NCBI GenBank assembly: GCA_947178025.1
Contig: CAMWWU010000007.1
Span: forward strand, 1-32,733
Source of the DNA: an uncultured Alistipes sp.
GTDB lineage: Bacteria > Bacteroidota > Bacteroidia > Bacteroidales > Rikenellaceae
Direction of reading: 5' to 3'
DNA: 32,733 nt
The notes beneath the pieces are model-generated. The model was not told the DNA's origin and did no database searches. It saw only the letters and a list, made by a program, of their open reading frames with translations. Positions within the stretch are counted from its first letter, which is position 1, and each line of letters opens with the position of its first letter. The position numbers and the translations under genes are program-made. Positions 7,464 to 15,417 of this stretch are shown here, one piece after another.

Positions 7464-8810
7464 ATGAACAATCTCTGCGACGCTTTTCAGCGATACATCA
7501 CCGATCACGAGCTGATCGCCCCCGACGACCGCATCCTGCTCACCGTTTCGGGCGGCGTGGACTCGATGGTCATGCTCGCGCTCTTCATACAGTGCGGCTA
7601 CCGGATCGGAGTCGCCCACTGCAACTTCCAGCTCCGGGGCGCCGAGAGCGACGAGGACGAGCAGCTCGTGGCGCGCGAGGCCGCGAAGTACGGCGTGCCC
7701 TGCTACAACCGCCGCTTCGAAACCCTCGCCGAGATGGAGCGCACGGGCGAATCGATGGAGATGACCGCCCGGCGGCTGCGCTACGCCTGGTTCGACGAAC
7801 TGCGCCGCACGGAGGGCTACGACGCCATCGCCGTGGCGCACCACGCCGACGACTCGATCGAGACCTTCTTCATCAACCTGCTGCGCGGCACCGGCCTGCG
7901 CGGCCTGACGGGGATCTCGACCCAGCTCGGGCGGATCGTCCGGCCGCTGATGTTCGCCTCGCGCAAGGAGATCCTCGAATACGCCGTGGCGCACCGCATT
8001 CCGTTCCGCGAGGATTCGTCGAACCGCTCGACCAAGTACCTGCGCAACAAGATCCGCCTGGGGCTCATCCCCCGCATCCGCGAGATCAACCCCAAATTCA
8101 CGGCCCTGATGCGCCGCAACCTCGGCCGTCTGGCCGACGCCCAACGCTTCATCGACCGCAGCATCGAGTGCATCCGGGCCACGGCCGTCACCTCCGACGG
8201 CGAGATCGACACGATCCACCCCGACCGCATCGACGACGCCTTCCCGCGCGGATTCGTCATCTACGAACTCCTCAGCTCGGCCTACGGCTTCAAGGGCGAC
8301 GTGACCGACGCCCTCTGCCGCGCCCTGGAAGAGGGGGCCACGGGCCGCCGCTTCTACTCGCGCGACCGGGTGGCCGCGATCGACCGCGGCACGATCGTCG
8401 TGGCGCCGATCGCCGACGGCGACGACTGCCTGACGACCGTCGGACGGGGCGCCGCCCGCAGCTACTGCGGCAACGCGGTGCTCTACTACGAGCACTGCGA
8501 CATCGACACGATCCGCAACTTCGGCGTCCCGGAGCACATCGCCCAGGTCGACGCCGACAAACTGCAATATCCGCTCACGCTGCGCCGCTGGCGCGAAGGC
8601 GATTGGTTCGTCCCGTTCGGCATGACGGGACGCAAGAAGGTCAGCGACTTCCTGATCGACTGCAAACTCTCGCTGGCCGAGAAGCAGCGGCAGTTCGTGC
8701 TGCTGTCGGGCGACGAGATCGTCTGGCTCGTAGGCCGCCGCATCGACGACCGCTACCGCCTCACCCCCGCCACCGAAAACGTGCTGCGCATCACCAAAGA
8801 GATCGTCTGA
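7464..8810 (+). CDS. tilS: tRNA(Ile)-lysidine synthase
   Basis: Modifies C34 of the CAU-anticodon tRNA-Ile to lysidine, which changes it from reading AUG to AUA. The protein has 448 residues from the ATG at 7464 (MNNLCDAFQRYITDHELI). The ATP-binding PP-loop SGGVDSM is at residues 29-35, followed by VAHCNFQLRGAESDEDE, VAHHADDSIETFFINLLRGTG and RPLMFASRKEIL, all typical TilS segments. The C-terminal domain ends with LTLRRWREGDWFVPFGMTG and KKVSDFLIDCKL, the conserved TilS C-terminal signature. It lies 11 bases after murB and 2 bases before holA, so it is co-transcribed with both. Confidence 0.96.
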   Translation: MNNLCDAFQRYITDHELIAPDDRILLTVSGGVDSMVMLALFIQCGYRIGVAHCNFQLRGAESDEDEQLVAREAAKYGVPCYNRRFETLAEMERTGESMEMTARRLRYAWFDELRRTEGYDAIAVAHHADDSIETFFINLLRGTGLRGLTGISTQLGRIVRPLMFASRKEILEYAVAHRIPFREDSSNRSTKYLRNKIRLGLIPRIREINPKFTALMRRNLGRLADAQRFIDRSIECIRATAVTSDGEIDTIHPDRIDDAFPRGFVIYELLSSAYGFKGDVTDALCRALEEGATGRRFYSRDRVAAIDRGTIVVAPIADGDDCLTTVGRGAARSYCGNAVLYYEHCDIDTIRNFGVPEHIAQVDADKLQYPLTLRRWREGDWFVPFGMTGRKKVSDFLIDCKLSLAEKQRQFVLLSGDEIVWLVGRRIDDRYRLTPATENVLRITKEIV

Positions 8811-8812
8811 CC

Positions 8813-9883
8813 ATGGCAAAATCGACCATACGCTTCCGCGACTCGGTAGCCGAATACGAGCGCATCGCCGCGGCGATCGCCGCCCGGCAGTTCTCGCCCG
8901 TCTACCTGCTCATGGGCGAGGAGAGCTACTTCATCGACCGCCTCGCCGAGCAGCTCGCGACGACGGTGCTCGACGAGGCCGCCCGGCAGTTCAACCAGCT
9001 CACCGTCTACGGCAAGGACTCCGACGCAGGGCAGATCATCAACCTCTGCCGCCAGATGCCCATGATGGGCTCCTATCAGGTGGTCATCCTCAAGGAGGCC
9101 CAGCAGCTGCGCGGCATCGAGAAACTCTCGCTCTACACGCAGAAGCCCTCGCCGACGACCGTGCTGGTCGTCTGCCACAAGGAGAAGAACGTCGACAAGC
9201 GCTCGGCATTCTACAAAGGCTGCACCGCCCACGGCACGGTCTTCGAATCGGTGCGTCCGCGCGACTACGAAATCGCCTCGTGGTTGCAGCAGTTCATCGC
9301 CGGCAAGGGGCTCGCCATCGACGCCAAGGCGCTCTCGATGCTCACCGACCACCTCGGCACCGACATCTCGAAGATCGAGAACGAACTGCGCAAGCTCACC
9401 GTCTCGCTGCCCGAAGGGACGAAGCGCATCACCGATGCCGACATCGAGGCCAACATCGGCATCTCGAAGGATTTCAACAACTTCGAGCTCTGCAAGGCCG
9501 TCGTCTCGCGCGACATGGCCCGCGCCCTGCGGATCGCCGAGCACTTCGCCCGCAACCCCAAGGACAACCCGCTGCTGCTCACCGTCATGGCGCTCTTCGG
9601 GCAGTTCAAGGAGATGTTCGTCGTCAACTACCTCGGCTGGCTCGCCCGCCGCAAGGGGCAGCACTTTCCGTCCGACCAGGAGCTGATGCGCATCCTGCGC
9701 AAGAACAACGCATTCGTCATCGGCGAGATCAAGCAGGCCGCCGCCCGCTGGGACAACCGCAAGGTCTTCGGCGTGCTGGGGCTGCTGCGCGAGTACGACG
9801 GCAAAAGCAAAGGCATCGACTCGGGCGGCGCACCCGACGGCGAGCTGCTGCGCGAACTGCTGCTCAAGATCTTCCTGCTGTGA
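8813..9883 (+). CDS. holA: DNA polymerase III subunit delta
   Basis: Delta subunit of the clamp loader, which opens the sliding clamp. 356 residues from the ATG at 8813 (MAKSTIRFRDSVAEYERI). N-terminal AAA+-like domain with PVYLLMGEESYFIDRLAE, then MPMMGSYQVVILKEAQQL, and TVLVVCHKEKNVDKRSAFYK, with a helical C-terminal collar region containing DNPLLLTVMALFGQF. As in other delta subunits no functional Walker A is present. It follows tilS by 2 bases, and its TGA overlaps the GTG of the next gene. Confidence 0.93.
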   Translation: MAKSTIRFRDSVAEYERIAAAIAARQFSPVYLLMGEESYFIDRLAEQLATTVLDEAARQFNQLTVYGKDSDAGQIINLCRQMPMMGSYQVVILKEAQQLRGIEKLSLYTQKPSPTTVLVVCHKEKNVDKRSAFYKGCTAHGTVFESVRPRDYEIASWLQQFIAGKGLAIDAKALSMLTDHLGTDISKIENELRKLTVSLPEGTKRITDADIEANIGISKDFNNFELCKAVVSRDMARALRIAEHFARNPKDNPLLLTVMALFGQFKEMFVVNYLGWLARRKGQHFPSDQELMRILRKNNAFVIGEIKQAAARWDNRKVFGVLGLLREYDGKSKGIDSGGAPDGELLRELLLKIFLL

Positions 9884-10599
9884 CGGAACTCTACCTCTAC
9901 CAGACCGTGCACCTCTGCCGGGGCCGTGCGCGCTGCGTCGCCGAACACGTCGCCGTGCTGGCGGCTGCGGCCCGCACGCTCTTCGACATCGAATACGCCC
10001 CCGACCCGCGGCAGCTCGCACGCCGCATCGAAGCCGAGGCCGCAGCCCGGCGCTACCCCGTCGACGTATCGTGTTTCGTGCGGCTGGAGCTCCTGCCCGA
10101 CGGACGGGAGCGTCTGCTGCCCGCCGGCATCTCCTACTACGACGGCTACGCCCTGCGCAGCCTCTCGCCCGAGGCCGTGAGCCTCCGCTACGAACTTCCG
10201 CTGAGCGATGCCCCCACCTCGGCCCGCGAGGCGGCGATGCTGCTGGCCCGCTCCGCCGCCGAACGCGCCGGAGCCCGTGCCGCCGTCCGCTGCGATGCGG
10301 AGGGCCTTTTCCATGCGGCCGAAGAAGCGCCGCTGCTCGGGGTCTGCGGGCACACGGTGCTGCTGGCCCCCGGCCCCGCGAGCGTCGAACGCACGCTCGC
10401 AGCACGCGCCGTCCGCGCCGCCGGACTGGAGCTGCTCGACACACCGTTCGGACGCCGCGAACTGCCGCAGCTCGAAGAGCTCTTCTGGGTCGACCACCGC
10501 GGCGTCACGGCCCTCTCCCGCTGCGACGGGCAGCCGCTCATGTCGCTCCTCGCCGAACGGGTCGCCGAGGCGATGGAGGGGCTTTTTCCGAAAAAATAG
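9880..10599 (+). CDS. Degenerate class IV aminotransferase-like protein
   Basis: 239 residues from a GTG at 9880 that overlaps the holA stop (GTGA), a sign of translational coupling. No ATG is available nearby. The order of segments resembles the fold-type IV PLP enzymes (branched-chain aminotransferase, aminodeoxychorismate lyase): AREAAMLLARSAAERAGARA, then a 'DAEGLFHAAEEAPLLGVCGH' stretch in place of the usual glycine-rich 'xGxVxEgxxxNiF' stretch, then VERTLAARAVRAAGLELL and ELPQLEELFWVDHRGVTAL. The Lys that would bind PLP, usually just before the first of these segments, is not there (YELPLSDAPT). The assignment is by eye and moderate at best; the protein may be non-catalytic or bind another ligand. 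Confidence 0.55.
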   Translation: MTELYLYQTVHLCRGRARCVAEHVAVLAAAARTLFDIEYAPDPRQLARRIEAEAAARRYPVDVSCFVRLELLPDGRERLLPAGISYYDGYALRSLSPEAVSLRYELPLSDAPTSAREAAMLLARSAAERAGARAAVRCDAEGLFHAAEEAPLLGVCGHTVLLAPGPASVERTLAARAVRAAGLELLDTPFGRRELPQLEELFWVDHRGVTALSRCDGQPLMSLLAERVAEAMEGLFPKK

Positions 10600-10630
10600 A
10601 AACCGCTCTCTCAGCCGGAAGCGTATCTTC

Positions 10631-10654
10631 GGGGATATTTCATCTCATATCCCC
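10631..10654 (+). promoter_or_regulatory. Hairpin ending directly before the ATG at 10655
   Basis: GGGGATAT (10631-10638) and ATATCCCC (10647-10654) form a perfect 8-bp stem with an 8-base loop. The 3' arm abuts the start codon, so the folded form would cover the ribosome-binding region. Just upstream is TATCTTCG (10624-10631), one mismatch from the -7 consensus. Confidence 0.5.
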
Positions 10655-11248
10655 ATGCAACGACTTCTCCTCCTTTACGCCCTCCTCGCGACGGCGCTGC
10701 TCGCAGCCGGCTACAGCCGCCATAGGAGCGAAACGCAGCGGCTGCTGCAAAACCAGAGCGCCCTCTGCGCCGAAACCGAACACTACCGCACCCGCTGCGA
10801 CGAAGAGGCCGCCTCGGTGCAGGTGCTGCGCCTGCGCTGCGCCGAATTCGAACGGCTGCGGGCCGCCGATGCCGAGCGCATCCGCACCCTGGGCATCAAA
10901 CTCCGCCGGCTGGAAGCCGCGGCAGCCACTGCGACGGCGACGCAGATCGAGGCCCGCGCCCCGCTGCGCGACACGATCGTCATCCGGCAGCGCGACACGC
11001 TGTTCGTCCGCGACACGATCCGCCTCTTCCGCTGGCGCGACGCCTGGGTGCGCGTCGAGGGGGCGATCGAGGCCGATTCGGTGCGGTGCCGCATCGAAAG
11101 CATCGACACGCTGCGGCAGGTCGTCCACCGCATCCCGCGACGTTTCCTCTTCATCCGCTGGGGCACGAAGGCCCTGCGGCAGGAGGTCGTATCGACGAAT
11201 CCCCACACGCGGATCGTCTGCTCGGAGTACGTAAGCATCGAGCGATGA
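10655..11248 (+). CDS. Small membrane-anchored coiled-coil protein (DUF6549-like)
   Basis: 197 residues from the ATG at 10655 (MQRLLLLYALLATALLAAGY). One N-terminal hydrophobic helix (about residues 2-19) is followed by a long Arg/Glu/Ala-rich coiled coil to about residue 100, then a beta-rich part with RDTIVIRQRDTLFVRDTI. This layout resembles small Bacteroidales proteins grouped as DUF6549, which often sit in phage-like loci, but here it lies between housekeeping genes. Family membership is a guess from layout, and I do not know its function. It ends 90 bases before coaD. Confidence 0.6.
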   Translation: MQRLLLLYALLATALLAAGYSRHRSETQRLLQNQSALCAETEHYRTRCDEEAASVQVLRLRCAEFERLRAADAERIRTLGIKLRRLEAAAATATATQIEARAPLRDTIVIRQRDTLFVRDTIRLFRWRDAWVRVEGAIEADSVRCRIESIDTLRQVVHRIPRRFLFIRWGTKALRQEVVSTNPHTRIVCSEYVSIER

Positions 11249-11324
11249 ACCGCTTCCGACGGGACATACGAGGTCCGAACCGCAAAAAAACGGAAAAACG
11301 AGGGCCCATGTTCCTAAATTTTCC

Positions 11325-11332
11325 TATCTTTG
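11325..11332 (+). promoter_or_regulatory. -7 box of coaD, 6 bases before the ATG
   Basis: TATCTTTG matches TAnnTTTG and stands at the same distance from its ATG (6 bases) as the box of murB, again pointing to a leaderless or nearly leaderless mRNA. No good -33 box is visible. Confidence 0.6.
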
Positions 11333-11338
11333 TCCGAT

Positions 11339-11815
11339 ATGGAACGCATCGCCATCTTTCCCGGATCGTTCGATCCCTTCACCCGCGGCCATGCCGCACT
11401 GGTCGAGGAGGCGCTCAATCTGTTCGATCGCGTGGTCATCGGCATCGGCAACAACACCGCCAAACAGGGGTTGCTGACCGTCGAAGCCCGCAAGCGCCTG
11501 ATCGACGACGTATACGCCGCCGAAGAGCGCGTCGAGGCCCGCATCTACACGGGCCTGACGGGCGAATTCGCCGAATCGGTCGGCGCCTGCGCCATCATCC
11601 GCGGCGTGAGGAACACCACCGACTTCGAGTACGAGCGAACCATGGAAGCCACCAATCACCGCATCTACCCCGCCCTGACCACCGTGATGCTCTTCACCCC
11701 GGCCGCCGTGGCCGACATCGCGTCGTCCACCGTGCGCGAAGTGCTGGCATTCGGCCGCACGGTCGAGGAGTTCATGCCCCGGGGCATCGATATCAACCAA
11801 TATTTAGAATCATGA
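11339..11815 (+). CDS. coaD: Phosphopantetheine adenylyltransferase
   Basis: Adenylates 4'-phosphopantetheine to dephospho-CoA, the next-to-last step of coenzyme A synthesis. 158 residues from the ATG at 11339 (MERIAIFPGSFDPFTRGHAA). The nucleotidyltransferase signature GSFDPFTRGH (residues 9-18), RGVRNTTDFEYE and IASSTVREV (ISSTxxR-type) are all present, and the length is normal. An upstream TTG lies in the -7 box and is not used. Its stop overlaps the first ATG of lpxD (ATGA), so the two are translationally coupled. Confidence 0.97.
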   Translation: MERIAIFPGSFDPFTRGHAALVEEALNLFDRVVIGIGNNTAKQGLLTVEARKRLIDDVYAAEERVEARIYTGLTGEFAESVGACAIIRGVRNTTDFEYERTMEATNHRIYPALTTVMLFTPAAVADIASSTVREVLAFGRTVEEFMPRGIDINQYLES

Positions 11816-12852
11816 TGGAATTTACAGCCGAAATGATCGCCGGATTTCTCTCGGGCGAAGTCGTCGGCGACAAACAGACCAAAGTACACACCGTCTCCTC
11901 GATCGAAGAGGGCAAGGCCGGATCGCTGGCCTATCTGACGAATCCCAAATACGAACCGTTCCTCTACACGACCGGAGCGAGCATCGTACTGGTCGACAAA
12001 TCGTTCGCCCCGTCGCAGCCCGTCGCAGCGACGCTCATCAAGGTCGACGACGCCGCGCAGTGCGTGCTGAAGCTGCTCGAAATGTACAACGCCGCGAAGC
12101 CCCGCCGCAAGGGGATTTCGGAGCGCGCCGCCGTCTCCGAGCGGGCTACGCTCGGCGAGGAGTGCTACGTCGGCGACTTCGCCGTCGTGGAGCAGGGCGC
12201 CGAGATCGGCCGCGGCTGCCAGATCTACCCCCAGGTCTACGTCGGCACCGGCGTCCGCATCGGCGAGGGGACGATCCTCTACCCCGGCGTGAAGATCTAC
12301 GAAGGGTGCTGCGTAGGCCGCAACTGCATCCTGCACGCAGGCGCCGTGATCGGCGCCGACGGCTTCGGATTCATGCCCAACGCCGCGGGCGGGTTCGACA
12401 AGATCCCCCAGCTGGGCAACGTCGTCATCGAGGACGACGTGGAGATCGGCGCCAACACCTGCATCGACCGCGCGAAGACCGACTCGACGGTGATCTGCCG
12501 CGGCGTGAAGCTCGACAACCTGATCCAGATCGGCCACAACGTCCGCATCGGCGAAAACACCGTCTCGTCGGCCCAGACCGGCATCGCCGGCACCTCGAAG
12601 GTCGGCAGCAACTGCTTCCTCGCCGGGCAGGTCGGCATCGCCGACCACGTGACGATCGGCGACCGCGTGAAGGTCGGGTCGAAGAGCGGCATCGACAAGA
12701 ACGTCCCCGACGACGAGATCCGCTTCGGCTACCCCGCTCTGCCGGGCATGCAGTACCACCGTTCGGCCGCCGTCTTCAAGACGCTGCCCGACCTGGTGCG
12801 TCAGGTCCGCGAATTGCAGAAAGAGATCGAAAAACTCAAAAACGACAGATAA
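11812..12852 (+). CDS. lpxD: UDP-3-O-acyl-glucosamine N-acyltransferase
   Basis: Third step of lipid A synthesis: adds the N-linked hydroxyacyl chain to UDP-3-O-acyl-glucosamine. 346 residues from ATGATG at 11812 (MMEFTAEMIAGFLSGEVVGD); the second ATG is equally possible. Uridine-binding N-terminal domain with SSIEEGKAGSLAYLTNPKYE, then a long left-handed beta helix of hexapeptide repeats (GAEIGRGCQIYPQVYVGTG onward). Conserved GADGFGF and the catalytic-His segment IQIGHNVRIGENT are present. It ends in a coiled tail VRQVRELQKEIEKLK. Coupled to coaD. Confidence 0.97.
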   Translation: MMEFTAEMIAGFLSGEVVGDKQTKVHTVSSIEEGKAGSLAYLTNPKYEPFLYTTGASIVLVDKSFAPSQPVAATLIKVDDAAQCVLKLLEMYNAAKPRRKGISERAAVSERATLGEECYVGDFAVVEQGAEIGRGCQIYPQVYVGTGVRIGEGTILYPGVKIYEGCCVGRNCILHAGAVIGADGFGFMPNAAGGFDKIPQLGNVVIEDDVEIGANTCIDRAKTDSTVICRGVKLDNLIQIGHNVRIGENTVSSAQTGIAGTSKVGSNCFLAGQVGIADHVTIGDRVKVGSKSGIDKNVPDDEIRFGYPALPGMQYHRSAAVFKTLPDLVRQVRELQKEIEKLKNDR

Positions 12853-12853
12853 G

Positions 12854-13900
12854 ATGAAAAAAATCCTGATTCTCGCCGCAGCGGCCGCATTGTGCGCCTG
12901 CGCCGGCAAAAACCGCTACGTCATCGAAGGCAGCGCCGACGAGCTCGCCGGCACGGTCTACCTCTACGACACGGAGCGCAACCTGCTCGACTCGGCCGCC
13001 GTGGAGAACGGCGCCTTCCGCTTCGAAGGCACGGTGGAGACCCCGGCCCTGGTCTTCGTCTCCGACTCGCGCGACAACGCCCCGGCCTCGTTCGCCCGAA
13101 TGCTCTTCCTCGAGCCCGGCACGATCGTCATCTCGGCCGATCCCGACCAGCGGGTGAGCGGCACCCCGGCCAACGACGCCAACTACGCCTACCGCCAGGC
13201 CGGCCAGGCGCTGATCCAGGAGTACCGCGCCGAGGAGACCTCCGACGAGCGCCGCGAGGCGATCGAGAAGGAGTACGACGAGTTGACCCGCACGACGATG
13301 GAGGCCAACCGCGGCAACTACTTCGGCGCCCAGCTGCTCGCCCAGCAGATGAGCTACGAACTCTCGGGCCGCGAGCTGCTCGACGAGATCGCCAAATTCT
13401 CCGCCGAACTGCAAGCGACCGACATCCTGACGAAGCTCAAGGCCAGCGCCGAGCAGAAGATGCGCACGGACATCGGCGAGCCCTACATCGACATCGCGCA
13501 GACCGACGCCGCAGGCGAAACCGTATCGTTGAAGTCGGTGATCGACAATCCGGCCAACAAATACACGCTCGTAGACTTCTGGGCATCGTGGTGCGGCCCC
13601 TGCATGGGCGAAGTACCCCACCTGAAGCAGACCTACGACGCTTTCCATGCGAAAGGCTTCGAGATCTACGGCGTATCGTTCGACAAGGACCGCGAGAAGT
13701 GGCTCGGCGCCGTGAAGCAGCACGGCATGAACTGGGTGCACGTCAGCGAGCTGAACGGCTTCGACAACCAGGCCGCCAAGGATTACGCCGTCCAGGGCAT
13801 TCCGTCGAACTTCCTGATCGACGCCCAGGGCACGATCGTCGCCACCAATCTGCGCGGCGAAGCGCTCTACGAGAAGATCGCCGAGCTGCTGGCCGAATAA
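12854..13900 (+). CDS. TlpA-like thiol-disulfide lipoprotein with DUF4369-type N-terminal domain
   Basis: 348 residues, one base after lpxD. Lipoprotein signal with the lipobox-like ALCACAG, Cys near residue 16, so it is probably anchored in an envelope membrane facing the periplasm. An N-terminal beta domain of DUF4369 type (YVIEGSADELAGTVYLYDTE; 'SAAVENGAFRFEGTV') is followed by a helical linker and a thioredoxin domain from about residue 210 with WASWCGPC, then VSFDKDREKWLGAVKQHG and the cis-Pro loop GIPSNFLID. Members of this group act as periplasmic thiol oxidoreductases; the partner is unknown. A strong terminator follows. Confidence 0.9.
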   Translation: MKKILILAAAAALCACAGKNRYVIEGSADELAGTVYLYDTERNLLDSAAVENGAFRFEGTVETPALVFVSDSRDNAPASFARMLFLEPGTIVISADPDQRVSGTPANDANYAYRQAGQALIQEYRAEETSDERREAIEKEYDELTRTTMEANRGNYFGAQLLAQQMSYELSGRELLDEIAKFSAELQATDILTKLKASAEQKMRTDIGEPYIDIAQTDAAGETVSLKSVIDNPANKYTLVDFWASWCGPCMGEVPHLKQTYDAFHAKGFEIYGVSFDKDREKWLGAVKQHGMNWVHVSELNGFDNQAAKDYAVQGIPSNFLIDAQGTIVATNLRGEALYEKIAELLAE

Positions 13901-13923
13901 ATCGCCCGCAACGGCCGTTCGAC

Positions 13924-13965
13924 AAGCCCCTTCGGATCCGGTTCGCCGTCCGGAGGGGCTTTTTT
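13924..13965 (+). terminator. Intrinsic terminator after the TlpA-like gene
   Basis: AAGCCCCTTCGGA pairs with TCCGGAGGGGCTT (13924 to about 13961, one mismatch) and runs into six T. It closes the coaD-lpxD-TlpA unit; ruvC starts 18 bases later. Confidence 0.9.
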
Positions 13966-13982
13966 CGACGAATCCCCGCACC

Positions 13983-14600
13983 ATGAACACTCCCGAAACA
14001 TACCGCATTCTGGGCATCGACCCCGGCACGAACTACATGGGCTACGGCGTGCTGGAGATCGAAGGCCGCACGCTCCGCTCGGTCGTACTGGGCGACATCG
14101 ACCTGCACCGGCTGACCGATCCCTACGCCAAACTGCGCTACATCTTCGAGCGCGTCGGCGCCCTCGTCGACGAATACGCTCCGCGCGAAGCTGCCCTCGA
14201 ATCCCCGTTCTTCGGCGAGAATGTCCAGTCGATGCTCAAGCTCGGACGGGCGCAGGGCGTGGCGATGGCAGCGGTTCTCAGCCGCGGCCTTTCCGTCGCC
14301 GAATACGCCCCCACACGCATCAAGCAGTCGATCTCCGGCCGCGGCGCCGCCACCAAAGAGCAGGTCGCCGCAATCGTCTGCCGCATGCTCGCGATCGACC
14401 GGCCGCCCCGGCGCCTCGACGCCACCGACGGCATGGCCGTAGCCCTCTGCCACCACTTCACCACCGCCAGCCCGCTCCATGCCGCCCTGGGCAGCGAACG
14501 GGTCAAAGGGCTCGGAGGAGGCAAAAAAGCCGCCTCCAAGGGGGGATCGCAGAGCTGGGAGCAGTTCCTCCGCGCCCACCCCGACCGGGAGGTGAAATAA
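13983..14600 (+). CDS. ruvC: Crossover junction endodeoxyribonuclease RuvC
   Basis: Holliday junction resolvase, 205 residues (MNTPETYRILGIDPGTNYMG). The four acidic catalytic residues are visible: Asp 13 in GIDPGT, Glu 73 in ALESPFFG, and Asp 146 and Asp 149 in DATDGMAVALCHH. The usual region SISGRGAATKEQV precedes the last two. The C-terminal 45 residues (KGLGGGKKAASKGGSQ) are Gly/Lys-rich and longer than in E. coli. It stands alone after a terminator. Confidence 0.95.
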   Translation: MNTPETYRILGIDPGTNYMGYGVLEIEGRTLRSVVLGDIDLHRLTDPYAKLRYIFERVGALVDEYAPREAALESPFFGENVQSMLKLGRAQGVAMAAVLSRGLSVAEYAPTRIKQSISGRGAATKEQVAAIVCRMLAIDRPPRRLDATDGMAVALCHHFTTASPLHAALGSERVKGLGGGKKAASKGGSQSWEQFLRAHPDREVK

Positions 14601-14828
14601 CCGTCGGGGAGCCGGCCTCCCCTCCTGCGTTCTCTTCCGAAAGCCCCATGCCGGCCGCTCCCCCGGATCGGAGAGTCGCCCGGCACAGCACCATCTGCCC
14701 CGAAAAACCGGTCGACACCCCTCCTATCGGGCGGCCGAACACCAAAACGACAACATCCCGATAATCAAACAGATGATCGTGAACGGCAAAAAAATTATCC
14801 ATTTCTCTCGATTTTTTACATCGAAATA
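14601..14828. other. Noncoding spacer between ruvC and tRNA-Arg
   Basis: No credible gene. A short GGGGAG-CCGG-CTCCCC-like hairpin lies soon after the ruvC stop (about 14607-14623) without a T-run. The rest becomes AT-rich toward the tRNA promoter. Confidence 0.5.
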
Positions 14829-14860
14829 TTTGCACGAATGATTTTTTCGCCCTATATTTG
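14829..14860 (+). promoter_or_regulatory. Promoter of tRNA-Arg
   Basis: TTTG (14829-14832), a 20-base spacer and TATATTTG (14853-14860) match the Bacteroidetes consensus. The tRNA begins 12 bases further on. Confidence 0.85.
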
Positions 14861-14872
14861 CACTCGCAATTC

Positions 14873-14946
14873 GGCACCGTAGCTTAATTGAATAGAGCAT
14901 CTGACTACGGATCAGAAGGTTACAGGTTTGAGTCCTGTCGGTGTCA
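14873..14946 (+). tRNA. tRNA-Arg (anticodon ACG)
   Basis: 74 bases fold into a standard cloverleaf: acceptor GGCACCG/CGGTGTC, D arm GCTTAATTGAATAGAGC, anticodon stem TCTGA/TCAGA around CTACGGA (anticodon ACG), T arm ACAGG-TTTGAGT-CCTGT and discriminator A. CCA is not encoded. The wobble A would be converted to inosine by TadA to read CGU, CGC and CGA. Confidence 0.96.
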
Positions 14947-14950
14947 CTAA

Positions 14951-14985
14951 AGAAAGAGAGTCCAAAAGACTCTCTTTCTTGCGTT
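14951..14985 (+). terminator. Intrinsic terminator after tRNA-Arg
   Basis: A perfect 12-bp inverted repeat (AGAAAGAGAGTC, 14951-14962; GACTCTCTTTCT, 14968-14979) with a 5-base loop begins 5 bases after the tRNA. Confidence 0.85.
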
Positions 14986-15173
14986 TACGGCCATCGGCCG
15001 GAATCGCGGCCGCTCTTCGGCAAGTCATTCCGCCGGCGGCTTGCGGCAGAAAGCGCCGCCCTCCCGAGCAGGAGCACAACGATTCGAGAAGGGCCGGCGA
15101 ACGCAGCCGGCAGCCCGGCGGCAGATGCCGCCCCATCCCCCGCTTATCTCTTCCGTATTCCACTTTTTTATCG
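14986..15173. other. GC-rich noncoding spacer before the structured RNA
   Basis: About 190 bases without a credible gene. Overlapping short frames on both strands show no family resemblance and no start signals. Confidence 0.45.
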
Positions 15174-15181
15174 TAACTTTG
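15174..15181 (+). promoter_or_regulatory. Possible -7 box for the structured RNA / PAP2 transcript
   Basis: TAACTTTG matches TAnnTTTG. No TTTG lies exactly 19-21 bases upstream. Transcription would begin near 15187, about 230 bases before the PAP2 start codon. A weaker alternative box, TACTTTCT near 15236, would start the RNA right at stem P1. Confidence 0.5.
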
Positions 15182-15244
15182 CCTCGGCAGTCTGCGACGG
15201 ACTGCGGACATTCGGACAAAAAAGCGCATCGGCTTTACTTTCTT

Positions 15245-15390
15245 ACTGATGAAACTTGGCGGTTTTTAGGTGTAGGAGTGGCAAGGTTGATGCTCGCGTC
15301 GTCTTTTCGGCGTGGGCATTTGCATCGTCTCTACACCGGGTACGCCAAGACCTCATCAGTGGACAGTGTGAAGTGTTCCACGCTTTTTGT
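15245..15390 (+). ncRNA. Structured RNA element of unknown class, with terminator, upstream of PAP2
   Basis: Nested complementary segments form one long rod. P1 is ACTGATGA (15245-15252) with TCATCAGT (15353-15360). P2 is CTTGGCG (15255-15261) with CGCCAAG (15343-15349). P3 is GGTGTAG (15269-15275) with CTACACC (15331-15337). P4 is ATGCTCGCGTCG (15290-15301) with CGGCGTGGGCAT (15308-15319), 12 pairs including three G-U, capped by TCTTTT. All are perfect apart from G-U pairs. A terminator-like hairpin follows at 15365-15384 with a T-run. It lies between a possible promoter and the PAP2 start, so it could be a free-standing small RNA (6S-like in shape) or a cis-acting leader. I do not recognise the class. 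Confidence 0.65.
15365..15389 (+). terminator. Terminator-like hairpin at the end of the structured RNA
   Basis: AGTGTG (15365-15370) pairs with CACGCT (15379-15384, one G-U) and is followed by TTTTG. A competing pairing GTGGA (15359-15363)/TCCAC (15377-15381) would take the last two bases of P1, so a switch between folds is possible. Confidence 0.55.
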
Positions 15391-15417
15391 TGCCCCGAAC
15401 AACGAAACCCGATCAAG

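Noticed and set aside
14912..15229. Several overlapping 80-126 codon frames around tRNA-Arg
   Set aside because: They overlap the tRNA, its terminator or the GC-rich spacer and have no protein-like composition.
15245..15390. Retron msr-msd RNA or integron attC site
   Set aside because: No reverse transcriptase or integron integrase is near, and the ends lack the expected core sites.
15256..15417. N-terminal extension of the PAP2 frame
   Set aside because: The 54 extra residues have no signal peptide; the true signal peptide starts at 15418, and the extension is explained by the structured RNA.
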